Assembly (NCBI GenBank): GCA_027490145.1 | Contig: JAIXYQ010000009.1 | Span: 124,001-188,000 of the forward strand | Direction of reading: 5' to 3' | Origin: Planctomycetaceae bacterium | Lineage (GTDB): Bacteria > Planctomycetota > Phycisphaerae > Phycisphaerales > SM1A02 | Length of the DNA stretch: 64,000 nt | Shown here: piece after piece, positions 40,631 through 50,077 of the stretch | Layout of the letters: each line of letters opens with the position of its first letter | How positions within the stretch are numbered: position 1 is the first letter of the stretch | The notes under the pieces: model-generated | The model's database searches: none | What the model saw: only the letters and a program-made list of their open reading frames with translations | Told to the model about the DNA's origin: nothing | Program-made: the position numbers and the translations under genes

Positions 40631-42217
40631 TCAGCGCTCGGTCTCGCTGGCCACGGCCTCTCCGAGATCGACGTAGCCATCCACCGTGGTGGCACTGGCG
40701 TCGACCAAGCGGCTGAGGAACGCCGGAAGCACGATGAGACCCAGCCCGGCGACGATGGCGGCCGTCTTTGGCCACCAGTGTGGAATCGCCACGACCTCCT
40801 GGCTCTTGGCGTTCTGCGGGTTGACGACGGCAGCCCCCACGAACCGGAGGTAGTAGACCGCGCCGATGGCGGTGTTCAGCAGGAGCACCGCAGCCAACGA
40901 CGCCTGGCCGCCCTCGAACGCCACGAAGACCAGGACGATCTTGGCCAACGCACCGAACAGCGGCGGCACGCCGAGCAGGCTCAGCGCACTCACCGTGAGC
41001 AGGAAGGCAAGGCCGGGGTGCGCTGCGCGCAGGCCGGCGAGCGATTCGAAACTGTCGACTTCCTCGCCCTTGCGCTCAAGCGCAGCCAGGACCCCGAAGG
41101 TGGCGATGGTCATCACCCCGTAGCCCAGCATGAACAGGTACATCGCTCCGATGCCGCCCTTGGGACCCACGATCACGCCGACGAGCATGTAGCCGCTGTT
41201 GGCGATCGATGAGTAGGCGAGGGTGCGCTTGAGGCTCGTCTGCAGGATGCCACCGATGTTGCCCAGCACCATGGTGAGTGCGGCCACCATCCAGAGCACG
41301 GCCGTGACCGGTTGTGGAAGGCCCTCGTAGGCAATGCGGACGCCGTCGTGGTCGACCATCGCGTGGCCCGACCAGCCCACGGCGCCGAGCACGGTTATGA
41401 GCGCCGAGAAGCCCGCGATCTTCGGCGTGAACGACAGGAACGCCGTGACCGGCAGCGGTGCGCCCTCGTAGACATCGGGAGCGTAGAAGTGCATCGGAAC
41501 CGCAGCGAGCTTGAAGCACAGGCCCAGCACCGTCAGGATGGTGCCCAGGAGCGCCGTCGTGCTCAGCCCAGGCCCTGCGGCCTGTTCCGCGAGGACGTCG
41601 CGCATGGCGATCAGCTGCATGGTGCCGGTGGCGCCATAGAGCATCGCGAAGCCGTAGAGCGTCACCGCCGTCGCCAGCGCACCGAGGAAGAAGTACTTCA
41701 TCGCCGCTTCCATGCTGCGGCGGCCGGTCCGTGCCACCGCCACCATGATGTAGGTGGGCAGGCTCACCAGTTCGAGGCCCAGGAAGAGCCAGATGAGGTC
41801 CGGCGCGCTCATCACGAGCATGGCGCCGGTCAGGCTCAGCAGCAGGAACGCGTAGTACTCGCCACGCACGACCCGGAGGGCATCGAAGGATGCGCGGCCG
41901 CGGGCCACGGCCTCCTCGTATCGACGGTCGATCGATCCCGCCGACACGGCCACCAGTCCGATGCCGATGAGCGCGATGAGTGCCTTGCCGTACTTGCCCA
42001 GCATGGGGAAGAGCAGCCGGGCACCCTGGATGCGCTCGGGCGTCCAGACGGCATCGAGCGCAAGGATGGATCCGACGAGCGCCGCGACGCAGACCCACGG
42101 CACGAGCGAGCGGATCCCGGTCGAACGCGACAGGCCAAGCACGGCCACCAGCATCGAGGCCACGAACAGCACGATCTCCGGCGCAAGCAGCGCCACCGTC
42201 TGGCTCATGTCAACCAC
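40631..42217 (-). CDS. nuoN: NADH-quinone oxidoreductase subunit N
   Basis: NuoN is one of three antiporter-like proton-pumping subunits of the complex I membrane arm. The ~529-residue protein has about fourteen membrane helices and the signature helix with a conserved Lys (YFFLGALATAVTLYGFAMLYG; FKLAAVPMHFYAPDVYEGAP). AAGGAGG lies 6 nt before a GTG at 42217; ATG 42223 is too close to it and ATG 42208 too far, so GTG is chosen with moderate certainty. It overlaps the nuoM stop by 8 bp. It is last in nuoJKLMN. Confidence 0.93.
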   Translation of the reverse strand: MVDMSQTVALLAPEIVLFVASMLVAVLGLSRSTGIRSLVPWVCVAALVGSILALDAVWTPERIQGARLLFPMLGKYGKALIALIGIGLVAVSAGSIDRRYEEAVARGRASFDALRVVRGEYYAFLLLSLTGAMLVMSAPDLIWLFLGLELVSLPTYIMVAVARTGRRSMEAAMKYFFLGALATAVTLYGFAMLYGATGTMQLIAMRDVLAEQAAGPGLSTTALLGTILTVLGLCFKLAAVPMHFYAPDVYEGAPLPVTAFLSFTPKIAGFSALITVLGAVGWSGHAMVDHDGVRIAYEGLPQPVTAVLWMVAALTMVLGNIGGILQTSLKRTLAYSSIANSGYMLVGVIVGPKGGIGAMYLFMLGYGVMTIATFGVLAALERKGEEVDSFESLAGLRAAHPGLAFLLTVSALSLLGVPPLFGALAKIVLVFVAFEGGQASLAAVLLLNTAIGAVYYLRFVGAAVVNPQNAKSQEVVAIPHWWPKTAAIVAGLGLIVLPAFLSRLVDASATTVDGYVDLGEAVASETER

Positions 42218-43862
42218 GGTCATCCTCCTTGGAGTCGGCCTGCACGGCCTCGGCAGCCTGCGGCTGCGACTTCAGCGTTCGCTCGACGGCGGCCGGATAG
42301 GGCGCAAGCGTGCGCTCCACCACGGGGCCGATGGCCTGCAGCATGGGCTTCGGATACACGCCGATGAACAGGCACACCAGCGCCAACGGCACCAGCAAGC
42401 CGACCTCGCGGCCGGTGAGGTCGCCGTGCCCGCCATCATGGCCACCGTCGTGCGCGTGTGCACCGTCATGACCGTGCTTGGCGTGCGCATCATCCCTGGG
42501 TTCGCGCAGCGGACCGAACACGTACCGGCCCACCAGGAGCAGCATGTACATGGCGCCCAGGATCAGGCCGGTACCGGCCACGAGTGCGAAGCCAGGGCCG
42601 AGGAGACCCGGATACCCCGTCGATGCATCGCCGGTGGCGATGTAGGCGCCGAAGAGGCAGAGGTACTCGCCGACGAAGCCATTGAGCCCTGGAAGGCCGA
42701 TGGAACTCATGGTGAAGAACACCATGAAGAACGCCCAGACCGGCATGCGCTTGGCCAGACCACCGATCTGGTCCATGTCCTTCACGTGGTAGCGCTCGTA
42801 CGCCATCCCGATCAGGAGGAAGAGCGCCCCGGTCGAGAGGCCGTGGTTGATCATGTAGAGCACGCTGCCCTGTGCACCGACGGGGTTCAGCGCGAACAGG
42901 CCGAGCATGCAGATGCCCAGGTGGCTCACGGACGAGTAGGCCACGAGCTTCTTCGCATCGGTCTGCACCCAGCAGATGAGGGCGGCGTAGACGACCGCCA
43001 CCGTGCACAGCACGGAGGCGAGGACAGCCAGGGCAGCACCGCCCTCGGGCGCCATGGGCAGCGCGAGGCGGAAGATGCCGTACGTGCCGAGCTTGAGCAG
43101 CGTGCCGGCCAGGATGACCGAGCCGGCCGTCGGCGCCTGGTTGTGGGCCAGCGGCAACCACGTGTGCACGGGGAAGAGCGGCACCTTCACCGCGAAGCCG
43201 GCCAGGAGCGCGGCGAACAGCCAGTACTGGGTGTTCGCCGGCAGACGGGCGCTGGCGAAGGTCGACAGGGTGCCCATGTCCCAGCTCCACAGCCCCGTCG
43301 AGGCGTGGTGCTGCCAACCGACGAAGAGGATCGAACCCAGGAAGAACAGCGATCCCAGGAAGGTGTAGAGGAACAGCTTGTGCGCGGCCTGCCGACGCTC
43401 CGGTCCACCCCAGATCGCGATGATGAACAGCAGCGGCACGAGGGTGAACTCGTACCCGACGTAGAACAGGAGCACGTCACGCGCGGCGAACGCCAGCAGG
43501 ATGCTGGCGTGAAGGAGCATGAACCAACCGTAGTACTCGCGCTGGCGCTCGGAGATCGCGGTCCAGGAGCCGATCACGCAGATCGGGATCAGGAACGCCT
43601 CGAGCAGGGCCAGCATGAGGCTGACGGAATCGAACCCGACCCCGAGCGTCGCGTTGATCGACGAGAGCCAGGCGCAGCCGCATGGCTCGGGGTGGACCGC
43701 GCCGGTCGACCAGGCGGGGAACTGCCACGCGAATGCGGCAAGCGCGCCGAGGCTGGCGAGCGATCCGACGGCGGCGAGGCTGCGTGCAGCCCGCGCGTTC
43801 GCCACGGCGATCACCGCAGCGGTGACGACAGGAATCAGGATGGATGCCCAGATGAGGTTCAT
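42210..43862 (-). CDS. nuoM: NADH-quinone oxidoreductase subunit M
   Basis: An antiporter-like proton-pumping subunit, ~550 residues (E. coli 509). Typical blocks are FMLLHASILLAFAARDVLLFYVGYE, trimmed here to the helix pair carrying the essential Glu, HTWLPLAHNQAPTAGSVILAG and SSVSHLGICMLGLFALN. An extra His/Asp/Gly-rich loop of ~20 residues lies near 461-481. ATG 43862 has GGGGAG upstream; the longer ORF start at 43901 lies inside nuoL. Gap to nuoL is 2 bp. Confidence 0.95.
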   Translation of the reverse strand: MNLIWASILIPVVTAAVIAVANARAARSLAAVGSLASLGALAAFAWQFPAWSTGAVHPEPCGCAWLSSINATLGVGFDSVSLMLALLEAFLIPICVIGSWTAISERQREYYGWFMLLHASILLAFAARDVLLFYVGYEFTLVPLLFIIAIWGGPERRQAAHKLFLYTFLGSLFFLGSILFVGWQHHASTGLWSWDMGTLSTFASARLPANTQYWLFAALLAGFAVKVPLFPVHTWLPLAHNQAPTAGSVILAGTLLKLGTYGIFRLALPMAPEGGAALAVLASVLCTVAVVYAALICWVQTDAKKLVAYSSVSHLGICMLGLFALNPVGAQGSVLYMINHGLSTGALFLLIGMAYERYHVKDMDQIGGLAKRMPVWAFFMVFFTMSSIGLPGLNGFVGEYLCLFGAYIATGDASTGYPGLLGPGFALVAGTGLILGAMYMLLLVGRYVFGPLREPRDDAHAKHGHDGAHAHDGGHDGGHGDLTGREVGLLVPLALVCLFIGVYPKPMLQAIGPVVERTLAPYPAAVERTLKSQPQAAEAVQADSKEDDRG

Positions 43863-43864
43863 GT

Positions 43865-46129
43865 TCAGTTCGCTCCCCGCAGCCAGATCCAGATCACCCA
43901 CGCGGCCACCAGCGCCACGCCACCTGCCATCGTGACGGCGTAGCCCTGCACGACACCGCCGTACAGCGGGCGGAAGATCCTGCCGACGGCGGCCGGCAGG
44001 GCACCGAGCCCGTTCACGATGCCGGCATCGAGCAGCAATTCATCGATCGCGGACAGGATGTTCGCGACCAGCCGCAAGGGCAGACGGATCACCCAGTCGT
44101 AGAACTCGTCCACCATCCACTTGCGCTCAGCGCCGACGACGATCCATCGCGTGGCGATCGATCCCATGAGCGCCCTGCGCAAGGCATCAGCAGCGCCCCG
44201 ATTGATGAGGTGCAGGTAGAGCGACACCAGGATGCCCGCGATGCAGGCGAGCGAACCCAGGCGACCCACGGCGGTGTGGGCATCCATGCCGAGGACCAGG
44301 TGTTCATGGTCGGCGTGGGCATCATCAGCATGATCAGCATGCGCAGCATCGTGCGAGACTGCGTCATGCCCGCCGTGCGTGGCATGGTCACCGGCCGGAG
44401 CACCTTGGTACGCGCTGGACTGCGCCACCTGAGTCTTGACCCAATTGGGCGCATCGTGATCCAGCATCGTGCGGTAGCTCGGCCAACCGGCGAGGATGGC
44501 CCCGACGGCGATCAGCACCAGCGGGACGCGGATGGCCCAGCGCGGTCCATGCGGATGGAACTCGCCATGGTGGCCATGCTGAGCATGCTGGCCATGCTGG
44601 GCATGCCCACCGTGCGAGGCGTTGGCGTCGTGCCCACCGTGCGCATGGTCATGATCGTCGTGACCGTGGTGCTCATCACCGGGCTCGTACTTCACCGGCC
44701 CGAAGAAGACCCGGAATCCGACCCGGAAGGTGTAGTACGCGGTGAGCGCAGCCACCACCAGGCCGATCCAGCCGAGCACGTGCACGCGCTCATCCTTGGC
44801 CGTGAAGGCCGAGACCAGGATCTCATCCTTGCTGAAGAAGGCCGCCGTGAACGGGAACGCAGCGAGCCAGAAGCACCCGAGCACCGCGAGCAGGCTCACG
44901 AGCCTGAAGCCGGGGACCTTGAGGAGGCCGCTCAGCTTGCGGATGTCGAGCTGGCCGGCGAAGCCGTGCATGACGGCGCCGGCGGTCAGGAAGAGCAGTG
45001 CCTTGAAGAACGCGTGCGTGAAGACGTGGTACGACGCGCCGAACGTGGTCCCGACGCCGAGCCCCAGGAACATGTAGCCCAGCTGCGAGATCGTGGAGTA
45101 CGCCCAGATGCGCTTCATGTCGTACTGCGCCATGCCGATCGTGGCAGCGAGCAGCGCGGTGAGGCCACCGACCCACGCCACCGCGGCGAGGGCATCGGGA
45201 TTGACGATGAAGAGCGGGAACATCCTCGCGATCAGGTAGACGCCGGCCGTGACCATGGTTGCGGCATGGATGAGTGCCGACACGGGGGTCGGGCCTTCCA
45301 TCGCATCCGGGAGCCAGACGTAGAGCGGCAACTGCGCGCTCTTGCCGAAGGCTCCGAGCATGAGGAGCCAGGGGATGGCCTGCGCGGTCCATTCGCTGCT
45401 CGCGGGCGCCGCCTCGATCGCCTTCCAGAGGGCCGCGTACTCGACGGTGCCGTAGCACTGCCAGGTCAGGAAGAGCGCGAGCGCCAGGCCGAGGTCGCCG
45501 ATGCGGTTGACGATGAAGGCCTTCTTCGCGGCCGCGACGGCCTCGGGCTTGGTGAAGTAGTAGCCAATGAGCAGGTAGCTCGCGAGGCCCACGCCTTCCC
45601 AGCCGAGGTAGAGCATGACGAGGTTGCCGCCCATCACCAGGCAACCCATCGCGAAGAGGAAGATGCTGACCGCACCGAAGAAGCGCGTGTACCCCTTGCC
45701 GACGTCCGACTCCATGTACTCGCTCGCGTAGAGCGCGATGAGCGTGCCGAGGCCCGTGACGAACAGCATCCAGAAGACGGTGAGCCGATCGACGTACAGG
45801 TCGACGTTGGCGGTGAATCCGTGGAAGCGGCTGCCATCGCCCCACGTCCAGCTGATCCAATCGAAGAGGTTGATGACGACCGGCGTCTCGCCGACCACGC
45901 CCTGCAGGCGGAGGATCGTCGCGAAGGCCCCGCCGAGCGCCGCGATCGTGAGCGCGGCGGGCAGCTTCGAGCGGACCTTCAACCAGCCGCACAGCAGGCA
46001 GAGCACGCCGCTGACCAGGGGCAGCAGCAGGGCCAGCCCGGCCCAGCGGAGTTCTGGTGCGGCCTGGGCATCGAGCGGGCCCTGCGCAAGGGCGAGGACC
46101 GACGACAGCATCGCGGGAGCAGCGATCAT
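43865..46129 (-). CDS. nuoL: NADH-quinone oxidoreductase subunit L
   Basis: The largest antiporter-like subunit, which also supplies the long lateral helix of complex I. The protein is 754 residues, ~140 longer than E. coli NuoL. Core blocks are present: GWEGVGLASYLLIGYYF, VNRIGDLGLALALF, YVWLPDAMEGPTPVSALIHA and STISQLGYMFLGLGVG. The extra length is mainly two His-rich segments (~480-523 and ~576-616; repeats such as HGGHAQHGQHAQHGHHGE), before the C-terminal helices. They could bind metal or be flexible linkers. The nuoK stop overlaps its start by 4 bp. Confidence 0.95.
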   Translation of the reverse strand: MIAAPAMLSSVLALAQGPLDAQAAPELRWAGLALLLPLVSGVLCLLCGWLKVRSKLPAALTIAALGGAFATILRLQGVVGETPVVINLFDWISWTWGDGSRFHGFTANVDLYVDRLTVFWMLFVTGLGTLIALYASEYMESDVGKGYTRFFGAVSIFLFAMGCLVMGGNLVMLYLGWEGVGLASYLLIGYYFTKPEAVAAAKKAFIVNRIGDLGLALALFLTWQCYGTVEYAALWKAIEAAPASSEWTAQAIPWLLMLGAFGKSAQLPLYVWLPDAMEGPTPVSALIHAATMVTAGVYLIARMFPLFIVNPDALAAVAWVGGLTALLAATIGMAQYDMKRIWAYSTISQLGYMFLGLGVGTTFGASYHVFTHAFFKALLFLTAGAVMHGFAGQLDIRKLSGLLKVPGFRLVSLLAVLGCFWLAAFPFTAAFFSKDEILVSAFTAKDERVHVLGWIGLVVAALTAYYTFRVGFRVFFGPVKYEPGDEHHGHDDHDHAHGGHDANASHGGHAQHGQHAQHGHHGEFHPHGPRWAIRVPLVLIAVGAILAGWPSYRTMLDHDAPNWVKTQVAQSSAYQGAPAGDHATHGGHDAVSHDAAHADHADDAHADHEHLVLGMDAHTAVGRLGSLACIAGILVSLYLHLINRGAADALRRALMGSIATRWIVVGAERKWMVDEFYDWVIRLPLRLVANILSAIDELLLDAGIVNGLGALPAAVGRIFRPLYGGVVQGYAVTMAGGVALVAAWVIWIWLRGAN

Positions 46130-46464
46130 GACTCAGCGAGTTCCTTCCACGCTTCGGCGCTCAGGGTTTCCTTGCGTCGGTAGAGCAGCACCACGAGACC
46201 GAGCGCGAGCGCGGCTTCGGCGGCGGCCACCGTCAGGATGAAGATCACGAACACCTGGCCCGACAGGTCCATGTGCTGGCGTCCGTACGAGATCATGGCG
46301 AGCCCGGCACCCTGGAACATGAGTTCCGTGCACAGGAACATGGTGATCATGTTGCGTCGGCTGAGGAAGCCGACGATGCCCACGGCGAACAGGATGGCGC
46401 TCGCGAGGAGGCCGAGCATCACCAGTGGATCACCCGGCGGCAACTGTGGATCGATGGGATTCAT
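46126..46464 (-). CDS. nuoK: NADH-quinone oxidoreductase subunit K
   Basis: A 112-residue, three-helix membrane subunit at the junction of the proton channels. It carries the two membrane-embedded Glu residues in helices 2 and 3 (FLCTELMFQGAGLAMI and VAAAEAALALGLVVLLYRR). Normal length. Starts and stops overlap its neighbours by 4 bp (ATGA style), showing tight coupling with nuoJ and nuoL. Confidence 0.95.
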   Translation of the reverse strand: MNPIDPQLPPGDPLVMLGLLASAILFAVGIVGFLSRRNMITMFLCTELMFQGAGLAMISYGRQHMDLSGQVFVIFILTVAAAEAALALGLVVLLYRRKETLSAEAWKELAES

Positions 46465-47438
46465 GCTCGGTCTCCGGCAAGGTCGGCATCCTCGACGTTG
46501 GTGCGCGACAGGCCCGCGGCCGCGCGACGGTCATCCTCGGCCATGTCGGTCTGGCGGCGAGCCAGCACCACGGCGCCCAGCATCGCCATCAGCAGGATCA
46601 CGCCTGCGAGTTCCAGGCTGCCCGGATACGCCGTGACCAGCTCCCAGCCCAGCGCGGTGCTGTTCACGGGCAGGTCCGCAGCCTTGAGCACGGTTTCGTG
46701 ACGCGAGCCATCCGCAAGCGTGACCGGCATCATGGCCGTCCGGCCATCCTGGGCGACCTCCAGGCCTCCGGCCGGCGACCAGCCCATGGGGTCCTTGCCG
46801 GCTGCGGCGAGCTCGGCGGTGACTCGCTCCTGGACCAGTTCAGGCATGCCGCGCATGCGGTTCCATGCGGCGGCGTTGGCGCGGGCCTGGACCACGGCGA
46901 CGGGCTGTTGGGTGGCCCGGGCATCGCCCACCACGCTGGCCAGCGCCGCAAGCAGCACGAACCCACAGAGCACCGCGGCGGCGGGCTCACGGGCCACGCG
47001 GTCGTACGCCACGCTCGGGCCATCGGCATCAGGTGCCTGTTGCGCGAGCATCAGCACGAACATGTACGTGATCAGGATGGCACCGGCGTAGACGATGATC
47101 AGCGAGAACGCCATGAACTCCGCGCCCATCACCAGATAGGCGACGGCACCCGCGACGACCACGAGCACGAAGTACAGCGCGGCGAACACAGGCCTGGTGG
47201 TGGTGATGACCCGCACGGCGGCTGCGGTGGCCATGGCCACGGCCAGCGACATGATCGCCACGCGTGGATCGAGGCCGACGGCGCCGGAAGCCTGGACACC
47301 TTGGACGAGCAGCCAGGCAAGGCCGGCCAGCCCGAGGATGGTTGCACCAAGACGGACCTTGCCCGTGGGCTGCCGAAGCAGCAGGAACAGCCCGACGGCG
47401 CAGATCGCTGACGCGGCGTACAAGAGTGGGGGGATCAT
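46461..47438 (-). CDS. nuoJ: NADH-quinone oxidoreductase subunit J
   Basis: NuoJ, first gene of the nuoJKLMN run. The N-terminal ~150 residues hold the conserved helices with the pi-bulge region (LIIVYAGAILITYMFVLML). At 325 residues it is much longer than E. coli NuoJ (184): a soluble segment of ~110 residues (~180-280) separates the fourth and last membrane helices, and an Asp/Arg-rich tail follows. nuoA-I are not upstream; the next gene is divergent pgsA. Confidence 0.92.
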   Translation of the reverse strand: MIPPLLYAASAICAVGLFLLLRQPTGKVRLGATILGLAGLAWLLVQGVQASGAVGLDPRVAIMSLAVAMATAAAVRVITTTRPVFAALYFVLVVVAGAVAYLVMGAEFMAFSLIIVYAGAILITYMFVLMLAQQAPDADGPSVAYDRVAREPAAAVLCGFVLLAALASVVGDARATQQPVAVVQARANAAAWNRMRGMPELVQERVTAELAAAGKDPMGWSPAGGLEVAQDGRTAMMPVTLADGSRHETVLKAADLPVNSTALGWELVTAYPGSLELAGVILLMAMLGAVVLARRQTDMAEDDRRAAAGLSRTNVEDADLAGDRA

Positions 47439-47551
47439 GCTCGTGAGATTGGGTGGCGAGGCACCCTCGGGTCCGCGCGCGCGGGCCCTTCAGGGTCGCG
47501 GAAAGATAGACGCGTCGCGCCAAGGCCGCAACTTATGCGGACGCTCGGCCG

Positions 47552-47557
47552 TAGGAT
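47552..47557 (+). promoter_or_regulatory. -10-like hexamer 8 nt before pgsA
   Basis: TAGGAT followed by 8 nt and ATG 47566; no Shine-Dalgarno sequence. Confidence 0.5.
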
Positions 47558-47565
47558 CGTGTCCC

Positions 47566-48174
47566 ATGGACCGACGCCACCTGCCCAACCTCATCACCAT
47601 GAGCCGGCTGGTCCTGGCCATCGTGTATTTCTGGATGATGCTTGATCTGGTGCACGGTTGGTCCGGCGTGGATCCGTCGGAGCGCGCGCGACGGTCCGTC
47701 GCCGCCGGCTGGGTCTTCGGCGTGGCTGCGGGAACCGACTTTCTCGACGGTTACTTCGCGCGGCGTTTCAACGCGGTCAGCGCCTTCGGGCGCATCATGG
47801 ACCCCTTCGTCGACAAGGTGCTGGTGCTCGGGGCGCTCGTCCTGGTGGTCGAACCGCTCTGCCCCGGATCGGGCGTGAAGCCCTGGATGGTCATCGCCAT
47901 CCTGTCTCGTGAACTCTTCGTGACGAGCCTGCGCGCGAGCATGGAGGCCCGGGGCATGCCGTGCCCAGCCGACCGATGGGGCAAGTGGAAGATGACGGCC
48001 CAGTCGCTCACGATCCCATTTGCGGGCGTGGCCGCGGCGGGGGCGTTCCCGAACCTCGGTGTGACGAACGAGGCCTTCGTGCCGATCACCCACTGGTTCG
48101 TGCTGTTCACCGTGGTGCTCACGCTCGTCAGCGCGCTGCCCTACATCGTGCGTTCCCGCGAGGCGTGGCGGTGA
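47566..48174 (+). CDS. pgsA: CDP-diacylglycerol-glycerol-3-phosphate 3-phosphatidyltransferase
   Basis: PgsA makes phosphatidylglycerol phosphate from CDP-diacylglycerol and glycerol-3-phosphate in the inner membrane. The 202-residue protein has several membrane helices and the complete CDP-alcohol phosphotransferase signature TDFLDGYFARRF...GRIMDPFVDK (D-x2-D-G-x2-A-R-x8-G-x3-D-x3-D). NLITMSRL at the N-terminus is typical of PgsA. Its stop overlaps the pgpA GTG by 4 bp (GTGA), coupling the next step of the pathway. Confidence 0.95.
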   Translation: MDRRHLPNLITMSRLVLAIVYFWMMLDLVHGWSGVDPSERARRSVAAGWVFGVAAGTDFLDGYFARRFNAVSAFGRIMDPFVDKVLVLGALVLVVEPLCPGSGVKPWMVIAILSRELFVTSLRASMEARGMPCPADRWGKWKMTAQSLTIPFAGVAAAGAFPNLGVTNEAFVPITHWFVLFTVVLTLVSALPYIVRSREAWR

Positions 48175-48740
48175 GCGCAGGTTCGCGTCGTCCCAGCGGG
48201 CTGCCGAGCTCCACCTCCCTCTGGCTCACGGCAGGCGGCCTGGGCCTGCTGCGTCCGGCACCCGGAACTTGGGGAAGCCTTCCGCCCGCCGCGCTCGCGT
48301 GCCTGATGCTGGGCTTCGGCGCTCCAGTCTGGGAGTCTGCCCTCGGGTTGGTCACGCTGTGCCTGGTGTCGACGTGGGCGTGCATTCGCTGGGGCGATGA
48401 CGGAGAACGTGGCTTTGGCGCCAAGGACGCCTCGAGCATCGTGATCGACGAGGTGGCCGGCGGTGCCGTGGCCGCCATGCCTCTTGCCTTCATCGAGGGC
48501 GCGGGCTGGATCGACTCCGTGGTGCTGAGCGGAGCGTCCTTCCTGCTCTTCCGCGCCTTCGACATCTGGAAGCCCGGTCCGATCCGCCTGATGCAGCGTT
48601 GGCACGGTGGGCTCGGCGTGGTGGCGGATGACCTTGCGGCCGGATCGCTGGCCGGCGTGGTGCTGATGGTCTTCACGCCGCAGGCGCTTGCGCTCGCCGC
48701 ATGGATCGCTGCGGCCATCAGCGGCGCACCGGCGGCCTGA
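48171..48740 (+). CDS. pgpA: Phosphatidylglycerophosphatase A
   Basis: PgpA dephosphorylates phosphatidylglycerol phosphate to phosphatidylglycerol. The 189-residue protein shows the family blocks APGTWGSLPPAA near the N-terminus, KDASSIVIDEVAGGAVA in the middle and FRAFDIWKPGPIR plus GGLGVVADDLAAG toward the C-terminus, with the conserved acidic residues and several membrane helices. Start is GTG 48171, overlapping the pgsA TGA, and no other start gives a sensible N-terminus. Together with pgsA it forms a complete two-step unit. Confidence 0.94.
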   Translation: MSAGSRRPSGLPSSTSLWLTAGGLGLLRPAPGTWGSLPPAALACLMLGFGAPVWESALGLVTLCLVSTWACIRWGDDGERGFGAKDASSIVIDEVAGGAVAAMPLAFIEGAGWIDSVVLSGASFLLFRAFDIWKPGPIRLMQRWHGGLGVVADDLAAGSLAGVVLMVFTPQALALAAWIAAAISGAPAA

Positions 48741-48784
48741 GCCGCACGGCGTGGCGATCTGACGTTCGTGGCACGATGCCGGCG

Positions 48785-50077
48785 CTACGCCGGGCACTCG
48801 TGCGCGATGAGGTCGTCCCAGGTCTCGCGACGGCGGATGGCGCGCACGTCGTCGCCATCCACCAGGACCTCGGCCGGCAGCGGCACGCTGTTGTAGCGGC
48901 TGGCCATGCTCATGCCGTACGCACCCGCCGTGAAGACCGCGACCAAGTCGCCGCGACGCAGGGGGGGCAGCGCACGGTCGATGGCCAGGAAGTCGCCGCT
49001 CTCGCAGATCGGCCCGACGACGTCCATCAGCGCCAAGCCATCCAACTGCATGGAGCGCGCCCGACGATCGGGCACGAAGCCCTCCGCCGGCGCGACCGGC
49101 CAGATGAAATGGAACGCGTCGTAATGGCAGGGGCGCAGCAGCGTGTTCATGCCGGCGTCACAGATCGCGAACGTCTTGTCTCCGGAGTGCTTCATGTACA
49201 GGACCCGCGTGAGCAGGATCCCTGCGTTCGCCACGATCGTCCGTCCGGGCTCGAGGATCACGCGCAGGCCACCACGCACGCGTTCCTCCAGGAGCGGCAC
49301 GATCGCGGCCGCATACACCGAGGCCTCGGGACTCTGGCCGGTCTCGTAGTCGGCCCCGAATCCGCCGCCGAGGTCGAGCGTGTCGACCACGTGACCGGCC
49401 GCCGCCAGGGCATCCATCAAGGCCAGGGTCTTCGTGATGGCGTCGACGTAGGGCTGGACCGAATAGACCGGGCTGCCGATGTGGAGATGGATCCCCGTGA
49501 GCCGGCACCATCGATCGTTGCCGTAGGCGGCGAAGAACGCCCGGGCGCGTTCGATGTCCACGCCGAACTTCGTTTCCTTGCGGCCCGTGCTCGTGTAGCG
49601 GTGGGTCTTGGGATCGACGTCGGGATTCACCCGCAGCGCCGCGATGCACGTGCGCTGAAGTCGCGCGGCGATCGCCGCCACCACCTCGAACTCGGCTTCG
49701 CTCTCCACGTTGAGCACACCGACGCCCTGCAGGATCGCGAACTCGATCTCCGCATCGGTCTTGCCGACGCCCGCGTAGACGCAACGATCGGCGGGGCAGC
49801 CCGCCGCCATCGCGCGGTGGAGTTCACCACCCGAGACGACGTCCATGCCGGCACCCTCCCGGGCCAGCAATCGGCAGAGGTTGATGTTGCCGGAGCTCTT
49901 CACCGAGTAGCAGATCAGCGGAGCAAGCGGCGCGAACGCCCGGGCGAGCTTGCGGTGGTGGTCCAGCAGCGTCGCCGCGCTGTACACGTACGTGGGCGTA
50001 CCGAATCGATCGGCGATGGTGGAAGCCGGAACGGAGCCGCAGTGCAGCTCGCCGTGGCGATACGTGAAGTCATCCAT
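48785..50077 (-). CDS. lysA: Diaminopimelate decarboxylase
   Basis: LysA converts meso-diaminopimelate to lysine using PLP. The 430-residue fold-type III enzyme shows the PLP lysine in CYSVKSSGN, HLHIGSP, GGGFGADYE, EPGRTIVANAG and the active-site Cys in GPICESGDFLA contributed across the dimer. Length is normal. Its start overlaps the stop of the upstream membrane-protein gene by 8 bp, so the two are likely co-transcribed. Confidence 0.96.
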   Translation of the reverse strand: MDDFTYRHGELHCGSVPASTIADRFGTPTYVYSAATLLDHHRKLARAFAPLAPLICYSVKSSGNINLCRLLAREGAGMDVVSGGELHRAMAAGCPADRCVYAGVGKTDAEIEFAILQGVGVLNVESEAEFEVVAAIAARLQRTCIAALRVNPDVDPKTHRYTSTGRKETKFGVDIERARAFFAAYGNDRWCRLTGIHLHIGSPVYSVQPYVDAITKTLALMDALAAAGHVVDTLDLGGGFGADYETGQSPEASVYAAAIVPLLEERVRGGLRVILEPGRTIVANAGILLTRVLYMKHSGDKTFAICDAGMNTLLRPCHYDAFHFIWPVAPAEGFVPDRRARSMQLDGLALMDVVGPICESGDFLAIDRALPPLRRGDLVAVFTAGAYGMSMASRYNSVPLPAEVLVDGDDVRAIRRRETWDDLIAHECPA

